Assembly (NCBI GenBank): GCA_023362775.1
Contig: JALMGJ010000020.1
Location: 9,008,501-9,072,500 of the forward strand
DNA: 64,000 nt
Direction of reading: 5' to 3'
Origin: Charina bottae
Lineage: Eukaryota > Chordata > Lepidosauria > Squamata > Charinaidae
Part shown: positions 10,800-22,669 of the stretch, piece after piece
How positions within the stretch are numbered: the first letter of the stretch is position 1
Layout of the letters: the number at the start of each line of letters is the position of its first letter
Position numbers and translations under genes: made by a program
The notes under the pieces: generated by a model
Databases searched by the model: none
What the model was told of the DNA's origin: nothing
Seen by the model: only the letters and a program-made list of their open reading frames with translations

Positions 10800-11620
10800 G
10801 ATTAACCGCGAGAGAACAGGGTCCCCTGCGGACCAACCGATCGATCGGTGGAGGGACGTCCCGAAATGGCAGGAGGGCCACGGCGGCGGGAGGGGCCTGC
10901 CGGGGCTCTTCGTTTGCGGCCAGGGAAATGTTTGCAGACTCGGCACGCGGGAGGAAAATCCCCACCGGAGCCTTCGAAGACGGCGTTCCTTGCGGAGGCG
11001 AAGCGGCCGTGCTTTGGTGGCTGTAGTGGGGCCGGGCAGTTGGGCGTCTCCAGGAGGTTATGACCAAAAACGGGGGGGGGGGGGGGGAGCTGAGAGAGGG
11101 CTCTCTCCCGGAGTTTGGGTTCAGGGATCTAGAGATGAATAAGCGTAAGAAACAGGAAGAGCAATTTGCTACGGCTTCCTCGCTAGGGCAGAGATTAGAG
11201 GGCGGCCGCCGGGTGCTACTTGGCCGCCAGCCAGGGATTAGCGGGAAAGCCACTTGCGGCTGTGAAGAATTCCCGGGGAAGCTCTGTCGCCCCTTTCGTT
11301 GCGTACTCCTGTGGTCAGCGGACAGAAATACTGACCCGCCTTGCACGACCACAGTTCTTGTAGGACGTTGCTTCTGCCCTTCCTACTTCACCCAGCTGCC
11401 CCCGCTCGGTTCAGTGGGAACGCGCGTCCATTCGCCCGCGCCTCACTATTAGGTCTGCTTCAAAAAAGCCGCTTTCGCTGGTCATTAAATAGACAAATGC
11501 GTGTATTGTGGTGGAAATGTCGGCCTCTTTAGAAGCCCCCGGCTTTTTCTTGTGTTGTCCCGCGGAATGGCACCCCCTGCCCCTCCGCCCGCATTACATG
11601 AAAGGATCTTCAAGGAGAGG
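10800..11620. promoter_or_regulatory. CpG-rich island, probable promoter region
   Basis: This is the only extended segment outside the repeats with dense CpG dinucleotides, in clear contrast to the AT-rich, CpG-poor surroundings. It contains a NotI octamer (GCGGCCGC, 11202-11209) and a run of 16 G at 11072-11087. Open frames exist on both strands here (for example 191 codons on the minus strand, 10777-11352), as expected of GC-rich DNA, and none shows a recognisable domain. In vertebrates such islands usually mark promoters with a first exon. The direction of transcription cannot be told. Confidence 0.55.
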
Positions 11621-13879
11621 AAAGATAAGAGGCGAAGAGGTTTATGTATGGTCGTGCTAAGGTCACTAGACTGTTTTTCTTTCCCTTCCCTTCCCAACCT
11701 GTTTTTGATCAGCCCAAAGAGGTTGCTTTGCTTTATTCAGCGTTGACTTAGGCAGCCTGCAAGTGGCTGGAGAAGTCGGGTAAAAAGGCAGAGAAAGCGC
11801 CGCTGGGTTGTTGGGCGGTTGGTTTGCACAACAGAGGACCTAAGCTGGTCAGTCACATTTTAGCCTAGCGGGCTTCGTATTATGGCCTAGTATGTTGTGT
11901 GAACCAAGGCAGCTGGGCCAGTTCAGTAAGCCGTGGTTCAGTTCACCTCAGATAAGCATGTTGTGTGCACCCAGCCTGGGTATTTATTGAGAGGGAGCTC
12001 CTTTCTTTGCTGAGATGTACACTGTGTATATTTAAAAACTCAGCCTTCATCTCTCTGGACTTCTGGCTACACATTCCAATGGAAACAAAAGTGAAAGTGA
12101 CTTCAGATGCCTTGGGACCTGCTGATAGGAGGATGCAGAGCAGGGCAGGTCCATCAGCTGGCAAAGACGGGGTGGTTTGGTGTGGTGGGTCAGGCAGCCT
12201 ACTGGCCAGTTAGTCTTTATCTGAAGGCGGAACAGGGAAGGCACGGTCCAGCCAGAGGGATTATAAGACCAGAGGAAAGAAACCTCTTTGGTCCTTCATG
12301 TCACCTGATTCCTCTGAGTGCAATGGCAGCAGTTCCCTTTTCCAGCCACCTGCTCTGGTGGAATCTAACCAGTCACACCAGAATGCAGCCAGTAGCTTCT
12401 CCTCTGCTGTGAGATGTGAAGAGTAACATTTGAGTCCTGGAAGCAGCCTTCCCCAGTTTGGCTTCCTCCAGATGTCTTGCGACTTGGAGACCCCATCCTC
12501 TTTGTAGCTTCTTATCAAAGGTCTCTGTTTTGGAATCATTCATGGGGTTATTTGAGAAACATTCCATTTCCATTAATGAAAAATTGCAAGCAGCTTTGGT
12601 TCCTTAGGGAGTAATGACACTCCTAATATTAGCAGCAAATTGAAAACCACCTCTACTGAGCGAGGCATATATTTCTGAAGAGAAAATAAAAATTATGTAT
12701 TCAGCACTTTCTTATATTTTTTATGTGTTGCTGTAAATGAACAGTACAAAATGATTGCTCATGAGAGAGGAGGAGTGCCCAGCCATTAAATAAATACATT
12801 TTACAAAGATAATACAGAAAATTTACAAAGTACTACATTGAGGAAATAGCATTCATGGTCTTTAGCATTGTTTTTGTTTGATTGAGTGGGCTTGATGGCT
12901 ATGTTCAAGGGAAAAAAAGACCAAATAAAATTATGCATAAATGCATTTTGCAAAATGGTGCTGGAATTAATGTTCAAAAATACTGGCCCTGGTCTGCAGG
13001 TAATTATGATAAAGGTACATTCTGCAAAGCTACCATCATCTTAATGGGAGAAAGTGGCAGAATCATGATTTCCGTTGGCAAAACCATATTTCCTTTGAAT
13101 TTTTTACTTGTAGAGAGCCAAAGACATATTCAAGCCAAGTGCATTCTCTTCCCACATTTCTTTTTGTCAATAGTTTGAAAATATCTTTTCCCCAGTTAAA
13201 TATATGTCTTGTTAAGCAACAAAAAGTCCACATGACCCACTAACACAGCATACTTTGAATGTGCAAGTCAAATATTTCTCCTCTAAACTCAGATTTGTTT
13301 TGCTTCCAGTTAATGTTATCTGCTGCTATGTGGCCTTGTACCCTGAATTTCATGTTCCTAGTGACATTTTAAATTCTTCTAATATGCACAAGCCTAAAAA
13401 TTTGTAACACTATATCCTGTTAGAAAAAGAAGTATCCTGGCAAAAACAGCACAAGCCTGGATTCATTTTCATCTTGAACTTTTCCTGTGTTTATAGGCCT
13501 ACAATGTAATGTTTATATTCTGGATGAGCTGGACAGCATGAAATTGCTCCATTTGAAAAAGCTGGCTGCAGGAATTTTCACTGTAGAAATGCACTGCCCA
13601 AGTTAGCATCAAAGCTTTTCCAAGCAAGCACAAAAATATATTTAAAACAAGAAAAGTTGTTGGATAATAGTCTCCAATAGTTTCCAATGCAATAAATAAT
13701 GAATTATGACTTGCACATTTCTGGGTTAACATGCTCAGATGCGAGGGTTAAATAAAAAAATGGTGCCTCCACCTCCATTAACTTTAGCATAAATAGGGAT
13801 ATTTTAATAAATGAAACAGGAAAATAGTCCTTGGAATGAGCACTTTTGTTACATGAATTTACTTCTCCACATATGCTAC
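11621..13879. other. Unique sequence, no gene recognised
   Basis: No long frame with recognisable motifs and no repeat family I can name. Small frames at 11943-12573 and 12882-13178 have no recognisable content. Confidence 0.4.
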
Positions 13880-14510
13880 ACATTTCTAACAAAGATGGAC
13901 AGGTTTCTTAAAGCCATTACAAAAGAACTCCATACTTTGTCTCTTCAATCATGTCCTGAAAGTCCTTTCCATCTTTGTGATGATATCCATGTACCGATGC
14001 TTAGTTTCTGGGTCATAATGATGAGCCTATGTTTCACCCACTGTCACGATTCTGCGAAGGAATTCCTCACTTTCATTCTTGTAGCATGACAACAATTGCT
14101 GGGAAATTTCAATTCTTGGAACTTTTCTCCCTCCCATCATCATATGCAGAATCCATCTTGCACAAAACATCTGACATTGAAGAACATCAATAATGTGCCC
14201 CGTACATTGTTGTGATTTGCCAAGGTTGACAGCAATTTCCTTTGAGTGATTTATCAATTGCTCTTTATCAGTTCATCAGCCTTTCTTATCTGGAAGGTGC
14301 TTTAGTCACTGTCGCAGGTCATCCAGTTTGTTTTTGTTCATACTCAGCTCTTTCTGGTTCACTTTCTTTACATTTTTTGGCCTAGCAGTGCACAGTACTA
14401 ATGTCAACACAGTCATCACCATAAACAATCTGTATTCAGGGTGAGTTTCAATTGGACGGACTCCTTCAGCAGTCAAACCTTCGATCATGACACTATGCTT
14501 AAAGTGCACA
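13880..14510 (-). pseudogene. Mariner-type (Tc1/mariner) transposase relic
   Basis: The minus strand encodes broken pieces of a mariner-like transposase. The best stretch (14027-14257) reads as the end of the helix-turn-helix region (EIAVNLGKSQQ) followed by a diverged CARW segment, then EISQQLL and EEFLRRIVT(V)GET. The last matches the family's GDETW block around the first catalytic Asp. Farther upstream (14306-14509) EGLTAEGVRPIE resembles the transposase N-terminus. Multiple frameshifts and stops separate the blocks, and the downstream catalytic part decays before about 13900. Terminal repeats were not located. This is an old, inactive copy. Confidence 0.7.
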
Positions 14511-14706
14511 GATGAGCACTCACTGCAGGCTCCTATTTAATGAACATCAGCACAACCAGCACCACAGCAACATCCTGTCAACTGAAATGAAAGAACAGAT
14601 GCTAAAGAACACATCAGAGCTGCTAGCGCATCAGTCCTGCCCTCAATTGGTGGCTGATAATGTTGGAGGCATTACTTTTCTTTCAGCTCTCATACATATA
14701 TGTGGA

Positions 14707-14726
14707 CACAGACAGACAGACAGACA

Positions 14727-14757
<31 letters not shown>
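14707..14757. repeat. (GACA)n-(CA)n compound microsatellite
   Basis: GACA units pass directly into an uninterrupted CA run. Confidence 0.9.
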
Positions 14758-14761
<4 letters not shown>

Positions 14762-15811
14762 AATTCATTCCCTAGCCTTTGAAGAGATTTGGGGGGACAC
14801 ACAGTACTAGCATGGATGTTAGAACTCCCTATATTTTAAGCATGAAGTATGAAAAAAATGAGAGAAGGAAAAAGTGAGATTTTGAGAGGGGAACCATTAG
14901 AAAAACACTTAGAAAGATGAAAATGAAGAGTACCTCCTTCTGTATTGAAAATATGTACAGTATAACAATAAGTGAAGAAAACCTATTGTCTTTAATGATG
15001 CACCCATTAAATTTGCTGCCTGAATAGACAGCACTATCTTGATTAATGACAGAATGAGCATTCAGATGAACCCACTTTATGGAGAAAGAGAAACAGAGAA
15101 CTGGGTCTTGGCAACAGGATTTCTACATCTACCTGAATTAATATAAATATCTACAGGGAACCTCCTATGAAAATCTACTTGTCTGCTTCATATTGTTTAA
15201 TTAAAATGTAATTATTACCAGTATAGGACAATGTTGTTTTATAACCTTTGATAGGTTTTTCTTCAGCTTCCCCCAACTTGACACCCTCCAGATGTGTTGG
15301 ATTACACTAACTATCCTCTCCATCCAGTCTGAAGTATATTGTAGAGATTCATAGATCTCCTGGATGTGTCAAGGACATCATGAGGAAGTCTCGAGAGCTT
15401 GGTATGCTGGTGACGGTATAGTGACGTAGAAGTCCATAACTTTAGTAACGTATCAGGAACAAGCTTCCAGTCAAATCCTCAAGGTCTGTGATCTTGCCAT
15501 CTTAACTGAGGATGGCATAGGCCAGGAAACAGATTTAAATCCATACATTTGCTCCTCATATATGCTTGGGCTTGAATCATGGTAAATACTATATCTAAGA
15601 ATAGATCTTACTACAGCATAATCTCATACATTGTTCTGTTTAGTAGATGTACAATTATGACTGTGTTTAGGAACTCTTGAATAATTATTTTGAACTAGAC
15701 AGATGAGAAAATTATCTTCCCATAATTGTCACTGTTCCATTCACATACATACAGATGCTATTTACATGTTTAAACAACTTCACTTTAAACGCAGCATGTA
15801 TGTACATATTC
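14758..15811. other. Unique AT-rich sequence
   Basis: No gene recognised. A short patch at about 15270-15310 resembles a decayed DNA-transposon core (CCCTCCAGATGTGTTGGA). Confidence 0.4.
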
Positions 15812-16040
15812 GAGAGCCAGTTAGGTGTAGTGGTTAAGGCAGGCTAGAAACCAGGAGACTGAGAGTTCTAGTCCTGCCTTAGGCATGATGCCGGCTGGGT
15901 GACCTTGGGCCAGTCACTTTCTCTCAAGCCTAGGAAGGAAGCAAGGGCAAACCACTTCCAAAAATCCTTGCCAAGAAAACTGCAAGGACTAGTCCAGGCA
16001 ATCGCCAAGAATTGGACACGATTGAATGGATTAAAGAAAA
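15812..16040 (+). mobile_element. tRNA-headed SINE with a BovB-like tail
   Basis: The head begins GAGAGCCAGTTAGGTGTAGTGG and carries pol III A-box and B-box-like sequences (GTAGTGGTTAAGG; AGTTCTAGTCC). The body ends in a tail with GCCAAGAAAACTGCAAGGAC and then TTGGACACGATTGAATGG, which corresponds to the TCGGACACGACTGAACG word at the BovB 3' end. A BovB-mobilised SINE is the simplest reading. A related copy is at 44783 and a tail fragment at 57721. A clean TSD was not found. Confidence 0.7.
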
Positions 16041-16183
16041 TGTCTGTATTCATCCAGCCATTTATTCTACTTACATAGCACCGAATAGGTATAGACTCAT
16101 GGCAGTTTAAAAAAGTGTCAACAACTTGCCAGTGCCATCATGGCATAAATAACACTTTTCAATATACTATGGGAAAATGAGGG

Positions 16184-16185
<2 letters not shown>

Positions 16186-16219
<34 letters not shown>
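16186..16219. repeat. (GT)n microsatellite
   Basis: About seventeen uninterrupted GT units. Confidence 0.9.
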
Positions 16220-16223
<4 letters not shown>

Positions 16224-16559
16224 AACGTGTGTGTAAGAGAACGTGCATGCATTATCCTGTACAAAACAAGTTCATTCTCCTCCCCATTGTTTGGAACTCA
16301 AACAGCCAAACTCTCTCATCCAACACATTCTTAATTGCAATCTGTGATGCAGTTAAGAGTTCCTCTCCTTGCTGTTGCAGACTTAAGTAGGAAAAACTAA
16401 ATCTCAAAAAGTTGAAAATGAGGAGAGGTATGTGGGTATGCCAAAAGGTCAGAAGAAGGAACACAGCTGGAGTCATATAACCTTTCTCCTTACAATAACA
16501 TTTTGGGTAGTTAGGAGGCTCACCATAGGTTCTGCTGAGCCTACAACTGGACTCAGTTT

Positions 16560-19500
16560 GTTGTTGTTGTTCAGTCGTTCAGTTGTGTCCGACTCTTCGT
16601 GACCTCATGGACCATAGCACGCCAGGCCTTCCTGTCCTCCACTGTCTCTCGGAGTTTACTCAAATTCATGTTCATTACATCGGTGATGCTATCTAACCAT
16701 CTCATCCTCTGCTGTCCCCTTCTCCTTTTGCCCTCAGTCTTTCCCAGCATCAGGGTCTTTTCCAGTGAGTCCTCTCTTCTCATTAGGTGGCCAAAGTATT
16801 TGAGCTTCAGCTTCAGCATCTGTCCTTCCAATGAGCAGTCAGGGTTGATTTCCTTTAGGATTGACTGGTTTGACCTCCTTGCAGTCCAAGGGACTCTCAA
16901 GAGTCTTCTCCAGCACCACAGCTCGAAAGCATCAATTCTTCGGCGCTCAGCCTTCCTTATGGTCCAACTCTCACAGCCATACATTGCTACTGGAAAAACC
17001 ATAGCTTTAACTATACGGACCTTTGTCGGCAAGGTGATGTCTCTGCTTTTTAATATGCTGTCTAGGTTTGCCATAGCTTTCCTTCCAAGGAGCAAGCGTC
17101 TTTTAATTTCATGGCTGCAGTCACCGTCTGCGGTGATCTTGGAGCCCAAGAAAATAAAATCTGTCACTGCTTCCATTTCTTCCCCTTCTATTTGCCAGGA
17201 AGTGATGGGACCAGATGCCATGATCTGGGTTTTTTTAATGTTGAGTTTCAAGCCAGCTTTTGCACTCTCCTCTTTCACCCTCATCAAGAGGCTCTTTAGT
17301 TCCTCTTCACTTTCTGCCATTAGGGTGGTATCGTCTGCATATCTGAGGTTGTTGATATTTTTCCCGGCAATCTTAACTCCAGCTTGTGATTCATCCAGCC
17401 TGGCATTTCTCATGATGTACTCTGCATATAAGTTAAATAAGCAGGGTGATAATATACAGCCTTGTCGTACTCCTTTCCCAATTTTGAACCAGTCGGTTGT
17501 TCCATGTCCGGTTCTAACTGTTGCTTCTTGACCCACATACAGGTTTCTCAGGAGACAGGTAAGGTGGTCTGGTACTCCCATCTCTTTAAGAATTTGCCAC
17601 AGTTTGTTGTGATCCACACAATCAAAGGCTTTAGCGTAGTCAATGAAGCAGAAGTAGATGTTTTTCTGGAACTCTCTTGCTTTTTCCATGATCCAGCGAA
17701 TGTTGGCAATCTGATCTCTAGTTCCTCTGCCTCTTCGAAACCCAGCTTGCACTTCTGGTAGTTCTCGGTTCACATGCTGCTGAAGCCTAGCTTGTAGGAT
17801 TTTGAGCATAACCTTGCTGGCATGTGAAATGAGCACAATTGTACGGTAGTTTGAACATTCTTTGGCATTGCCTTTCTTTGGAATTGGAACGTAAACTGAC
17901 CTTTTCCAATCCTGTGGCCACTGTTGAGTTTTCCAAATTTGTTGGCATATCGAGTGCAGCACTTTAACAGCATCATCTTTTAGGATTTTAAATAGCTCAG
18001 CTGGAATACTGTCTTCTCCGCTAGCTTTGTTGTTAGTAATGCTTCCTAAGGCCCACTTGACTTCACTCTCTAGGATGTCCGGCTCAAGGTCAGTGACCAC
18101 ACCATCGTATTGATCAGGGATATTAAGATCTTTCTTGTATAGTTCTTCTGTGTATTCTTGCCACCTCTTCTTAATCTCTTCTGCTTCTGTTAGGTCCCTG
18201 CCTTTTTTGTCCTTTATCATGCCCATCTTTGCACAAAACGTTCCCTTGATATCTCCGATTTTCTTGAAGAGATCTCTAGTCTTCCCCATTCTATTGTTTT
18301 CCTCGATTTCTTTGCATTGTTCATTTAAGAAGGCCTTCTTATCTCTCCTTGCTATTCTCTGGAATTCTGCATTCAGTTGTTTATATCTTTCCCTTTCTCC
18401 CTTGCCTTTTGCTTCCCTTCTTTCCTCAGCTATTTGTAAAGCCTCATCAGTCAGCCACTTTGCTTTCTTGCATTTCTTTTTCTTTGGGATGGTTTTAGTT
18501 GCTGCCTCCTGTACAATGTTACGAACCTCCATCCATAGTTCTTCAGGCACTCTGTCTACCAGATCTAATCCTTTAAATCTATTCCTCACTTCCACTGTAT
18601 ATTCATAAGGGATATGATTTAGGTCATACCTGATTGGTCTAGTGGTTTTCTCTACATTCTTCAATTTAAGCCTAAATTTTGCAATAAGAAGCTCATGATC
18701 TGAGCCACAGTCAGCTCCAGGTCTTGTTTTTGCTGATTGTATAGAGCTTCTCCATCTTTGGCTGCAAAGTGTATAATCAATCTGATTTCGGTATTGACCA
18801 TCTGGTGATGTCCATGTGTATAGTCGTCTCTTGTGTTGTTGGAAAAGAGTGTTTGCTATGACCAGCGTGTTCTCTTGACAAAACTCTATTAGCCTTTGCC
18901 CTGCTTCATTTTGTACTCCGAGGCCGAACTTGCCTGTTATTCCAGTTATTTTTTGACTTCCTACCTTAGCATTCCAGTCCCCTATGATGAAAAGGACATC
19001 TTTTTTTGGTGTTAGTTCTAGAAGGTGTTGTAGGTCTTCATAGAACTGGTCAACTTCAGCTTCTTCGGCATCAGTGGTTGGGGCATAGACTTGGATCACT
19101 GTGATGTTGAATGGTTTGCCTTGGATTCGAACTGAAAGCATTCTGTCGTTTTTGAGGTTGTACCCCAGTACTGCCTTTCCCACTCTTTTATTGACTATGA
19201 GAGCTACTCCATTTCTTCTAAGGGATTCTTGCCCACAGTAGTATATATAATGGTCTCCTGAATTAAATTCGCCCATTCCTGTCCATTTTAGTTCGCTGAT
19301 TCCCAATATGTCGATGTTCAATCTTGTCATCTCATGTTTGACCACATCCAGCTTACCTTGATTCATAGTTCTTACATTCCAGGTTCCTATGCAATATTGT
19401 TCTTTACAGCATCGGACTTTCCTTCCACTTCCAGACACATCCACAACTGAGCGTCCTTTCGGCTTTGGCCCAGCCGTTTCACACTTTCTGGAGCTACTCG

Positions 19501-19759
19501 GAATTGCCCTCCGCTCTTCCCCAGTAGCATTTTGGACACCTTCCGACCTGAGGGGCTCATCTTCCGGCGTCATATCTTTTAGCCTTTTGATACTGTCCAT
19601 GGGTTTTCTTGGCAAGGATACTGGAGTGGCTTGCCATTTCCTCCTCCAGTGGACCACGTTTTGTCAGAACTCTCCATCATGACCTGTTCTTCTTGACCTG
19701 ACTTCATTGAGTTACGCAAGCCCCTTCGCCACGACAAGGCAGTGATCCATGAAGGGGGA
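16560..19759 (-). mobile_element. Full-length BovB (RTE-clade) LINE, copy C
   Basis: A complete ~3.2 kb BovB on the minus strand. The 3' end is the GTTGTTGTTGTTCAGTCG tail at 16560. The 5' end lies in the GATCACTGCCTTGTCGTGG region near 19735-19759. The word ACTCAGTTT lies on both sides (16551-16559 and 19760-19768), a 9-bp TSD. The subfamily is that of copy D and differs from A and B. It is very close to the BovB described from squamates and ruminants. Confidence 0.92.
16571..19657 (-). CDS. Intact BovB endonuclease/reverse transcriptase polyprotein, 1028 aa
   Basis: One uninterrupted frame covers the whole BovB protein, which nicks target DNA and reverse-transcribes BovB RNA at the nick. 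An N-terminal extension of ~85 residues precedes the endonuclease: GTWNVRTMNQGK (near 90), ISELKWTGMGEF with the catalytic Glu, GDWNAKVGS, and SDHELL (near 317). The reverse transcriptase has FCFIDYAKAFDCVDH (motif A, near 670), GVRQGCILSP and LRYADDTTLMAES (motif C, near 772). The C-terminal region ends EVTKSRTQLND. No stop or frameshift is present and every catalytic motif I can identify is there, so this copy could code for an active enzyme. The ATG at 19657 is simply the first in frame; an internal start is possible. Single substitutions that impair activity cannot be excluded by eye. Confidence 0.92.
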   Translation of the reverse strand: MVHWRRKWQATPVSLPRKPMDSIKRLKDMTPEDEPLRSEGVQNATGEERRAIPSSSRKCETAGPKPKGRSVVDVSGSGRKVRCCKEQYCIGTWNVRTMNQGKLDVVKHEMTRLNIDILGISELKWTGMGEFNSGDHYIYYCGQESLRRNGVALIVNKRVGKAVLGYNLKNDRMLSVRIQGKPFNITVIQVYAPTTDAEEAEVDQFYEDLQHLLELTPKKDVLFIIGDWNAKVGSQKITGITGKFGLGVQNEAGQRLIEFCQENTLVIANTLFQQHKRRLYTWTSPDGQYRNQIDYTLCSQRWRSSIQSAKTRPGADCGSDHELLIAKFRLKLKNVEKTTRPIRYDLNHIPYEYTVEVRNRFKGLDLVDRVPEELWMEVRNIVQEAATKTIPKKKKCKKAKWLTDEALQIAEERREAKGKGERERYKQLNAEFQRIARRDKKAFLNEQCKEIEENNRMGKTRDLFKKIGDIKGTFCAKMGMIKDKKGRDLTEAEEIKKRWQEYTEELYKKDLNIPDQYDGVVTDLEPDILESEVKWALGSITNNKASGEDSIPAELFKILKDDAVKVLHSICQQIWKTQQWPQDWKRSVYVPIPKKGNAKECSNYRTIVLISHASKVMLKILQARLQQHVNRELPEVQAGFRRGRGTRDQIANIRWIMEKAREFQKNIYFCFIDYAKAFDCVDHNKLWQILKEMGVPDHLTCLLRNLYVGQEATVRTGHGTTDWFKIGKGVRQGCILSPCLFNLYAEYIMRNARLDESQAGVKIAGKNINNLRYADDTTLMAESEEELKSLLMRVKEESAKAGLKLNIKKTQIMASGPITSWQIEGEEMEAVTDFIFLGSKITADGDCSHEIKRRLLLGRKAMANLDSILKSRDITLPTKVRIVKAMVFPVAMYGCESWTIRKAERRRIDAFELWCWRRLLRVPWTARRSNQSILKEINPDCSLEGQMLKLKLKYFGHLMRREDSLEKTLMLGKTEGKRRRGQQRMRWLDSITDVMNMNLSKLRETVEDRKAWRAMVHEVTKSRTQLND

Positions 19760-19768
19760 ACTCAGTTT

Positions 19769-21180
19769 ACTTACTAGCAAATAGTGTCAAGATTGTTGTC
19801 AAGTTTTAGACACGTTTGCAGCTCAGAGCTACCTTTGACTTGTCCTAGGCTACTGGCAGGATTTGTTACCTCCTAGCCACATATGGGTGGTTTAATGCTT
19901 GCTGCAGCCATTTTCATGACCTCTGAAATATACTGGGGCTTATCACAATGAAGGTAAGGCAGCGGATGGGGGGTTATCTCAAATCACACCCACCCCCATC
20001 CCTGCCTTTGATCTATTGGGGTCTTTTACAGATAGCAGTTGCTTCCCAGGAAGTTTCCCCACTCTGCTAGGCTTTGCACCTAAATGCCCCCACTTTGTGT
20101 ATTTCCCCATTGATTTAATCAGTCTTTATCTGGGCCCTGATAATCTTTCACTGCTTAAGTCCATTAAAAGTAGTATACAAGATATATAACTCTGAGATCC
20201 ATACTAGGAATGAATTTATAATCTGCCAATGAGAACATGTCCTTCCCTCACCCCAAGACTTTGAGCTAGAATAAAATCCAGAGATAAAGGGAAACTTGCT
20301 GGTGGAAATGATTTCATTGCCCTGCAAGGTTTTACATCTCTATGGCCACTTTGTGTTGGGCCTGGAAATGAAGCCATAACACTTTATGATATCAGTTTCA
20401 ATTTTATTGCAGTGGATGGTGGGGGAATTGTCAGAGAAAGGTTAACCATATGCCGTTTTTTAATTAGAAATCAGTAACTGAGGGCCATGCGTAGATTCCA
20501 TCTGGGTTTTGCCGACATATCGTTTTCAGGTACGTTGAACTACACCTCCCCTAATCCCTTGTCAGTATTGCCTGAATTATGGGAGTAGTTAGCTAAATGG
20601 CATCTGAAGGGCAGCAGGTAGGAGAGGCTGGACTGCAGCCCTTCAGGCTCCTATCTGTCCCAGCCAGACCAAAACAGCTCTAAGTCCGAGCTGTAAATCC
20701 AGGTGTAACAAACTGCAATATTATGAACAACCCCACTGCTCTATAATAAGTTCAAAGCACTCCGAAGGTCAGAAGCACTTGCATTACTATTGCCACCATA
20801 AGTAAGAAGAGCCATTTTTATTTTTAGGCTCCAGTGTTTTTCTATCTGGATGAGTTCAGTTTATTTCACAAATCCATGTTGTTGAACTTTAGAAATTAAG
20901 CTGGTTCCTATTATGAAAATCCCATGGAGATCTCTGCCACTGAATTATTCAAATTTATTATCAATGCTAGGCTGCCTATATCCAGTGGAATCCGCTACCA
21001 AATGCAGAATCTATGTTTCTAGATCTTGTGGGGGTGCAGTGATTGTTACTTCTCAGTGCTTGGATGTGAGTTCACACTAGTATGTTTTTTCTCTCCCCTT
21101 CAACTAGATTTCATCAGCTTTTTCAGTTGTGCTTTTTATATCCAGATCATAACTAAAATGGCATATAATGACATATAACT
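19769..21180. other. Unique sequence with one decayed DNA-transposon patch
   Basis: No gene recognised. About 20535-20640 resembles a degraded palindromic MITE (GAACTACACCTCCCC ... ATTATGGGAGTAGTT, which are imperfect inverses). Confidence 0.4.
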
Positions 21181-21225
21181 GGAGTTGCTGGGAGCCAGGC
21201 AGCATATAAATTTAATAAATGATTG
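21181..21225 (+). repeat. Short L2/CR1-like 3'-end relic
   Basis: The stretch reads GGGAGCCAGGCAGCATATAAATTTAATAAATGA, the usual end of these LINEs (a GGGCGGTATATAAAT-type end with an A/T tail). Only the last few dozen bases remain. Confidence 0.4.
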
Positions 21226-21370
21226 TTGTTGCTGTTATTTTATTAAGCCAGCTACATCCCAATGCAATGCAAGGTAACTTCTCCTCTTCCATTTCTATCA
21301 GAAATCCCAGCAGGCAGCATTTTTGCAGAGCAACCTAGGTAGATCATTGTTTCTCTTAGGTGATGTGATA

Positions 21371-21395
21371 GTGGTGATGGTGATGGTGATGGTGA
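21371..21395. repeat. (GGTGAT)n short tandem repeat
   Basis: About four GGTGAT units. Confidence 0.8.
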
Positions 21396-22659
21396 GGAAC
21401 TTCCCTCAACAAGTGGGTGATGGCGCTTTGGGTGGATTGCAAAGATAGCAACACTACCAAAATAGATCTTACAGCAGACCATAATCTAGGCAAATTACAC
21501 CACTTTCTCACTTACCTAAGAAGAACTTGTACTTCCTTGCTAAATAGGACACACTGGTAGCTGTGGTTCTCGCTTGCTTCTCGCCCTACTCCAGCTTGAG
21601 TAAACCAACAATTTGGACTCAAAGTGACAAATATGCAGTGAGAACCTTAAAAAACAAAGCCACATTTTCAAGTTTCTGTTTATAGCAAATGCTACATTTT
21701 CTCAAGTGCTGCTCTATAGCAGAGGAAGCTCTAATGTCATAGAATTTCTGGTTGAAGTATTACCTGACGTAGGTGAAATTTAGCAAGAATACCAAGTCGT
21801 CCCTCTCACAAACAAGTACAAGAAGTCTGCCAAGAAGAAAAAAGCCTGGAGAGATCTCACTGCAACTTTACTTTTTTCCACACCTTCTAATGAATTTTCA
21901 TGGCAGTGTTCCTCAATGCTGTATTTCATAAGAGAAAATTAAAACCTGCCTTGAAACCTGGATGACAATGCCGCTAACATCTTGCAGTGGCTGGCATTAT
22001 CCTTTGAGAGCCTTTCAGCTTCATTTCTATGGCCCATTGTTTTCCCTCACAAAAACATATTTTAAATATGAAATATTGAATGTTCATTGCTTCTTGATAG
22101 CGTGTTTTAGTCATTGTACGTTGGAGGCAAAGGGCATGGTTTTATATATAGAATCCACACCAGATGTCTGATTTTGCAATTTTATTTGACTGCACAGATG
22201 CCTTGAGAAATGTACTTTCAGATACAAAATTTATTGGGGGAGTGTGTGTGGCAACTTTCCTTCAAGACTGCCAGGTCCCTAGAAACTCTGAAAGAAGGGG
22301 CAAAGCTTCGGGCCTTAACTTGGTGGGAGCAGTTGCTCTTCACTGTACTACTGCCATCTCCCTAGAGGTTTAATGTGGTGTACCACCAACTAGCAATGAG
22401 GCTGGCTCTCCAATGAGGTCAAATGAAGTAGTGGCCTCAGGCAGAAATGCTGGGAGGCAAAAGGAAAGTGTTGCAGAAGGACAGGGTGCCATGCGACCCA
22501 CCTGTATCCCTTAGCTACCCTATTCTTAGTAGGTAACACTATTTTATAATCTATAGTGATGAACCGTTCAGTTTGCCAATCCAACTAGTCTTTGTACCCA
22601 GAATGGGAGCTTCATCCTGTTGTTTGCCTTAAACATCAAAATCTCCTGGATGCAGTAGG
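21396..22659. other. Unique sequence, no gene recognised
   Basis: Short frames only, with no recognisable motif. Confidence 0.4.
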
Positions 22660-22669
22660 CAGCCTGGGG

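Noticed and set aside
14707..14757. CRISPR-like or regularly spaced repeat array
   Set aside because: A simple compound microsatellite without spacers. No CRISPR-like structure exists anywhere in the window.
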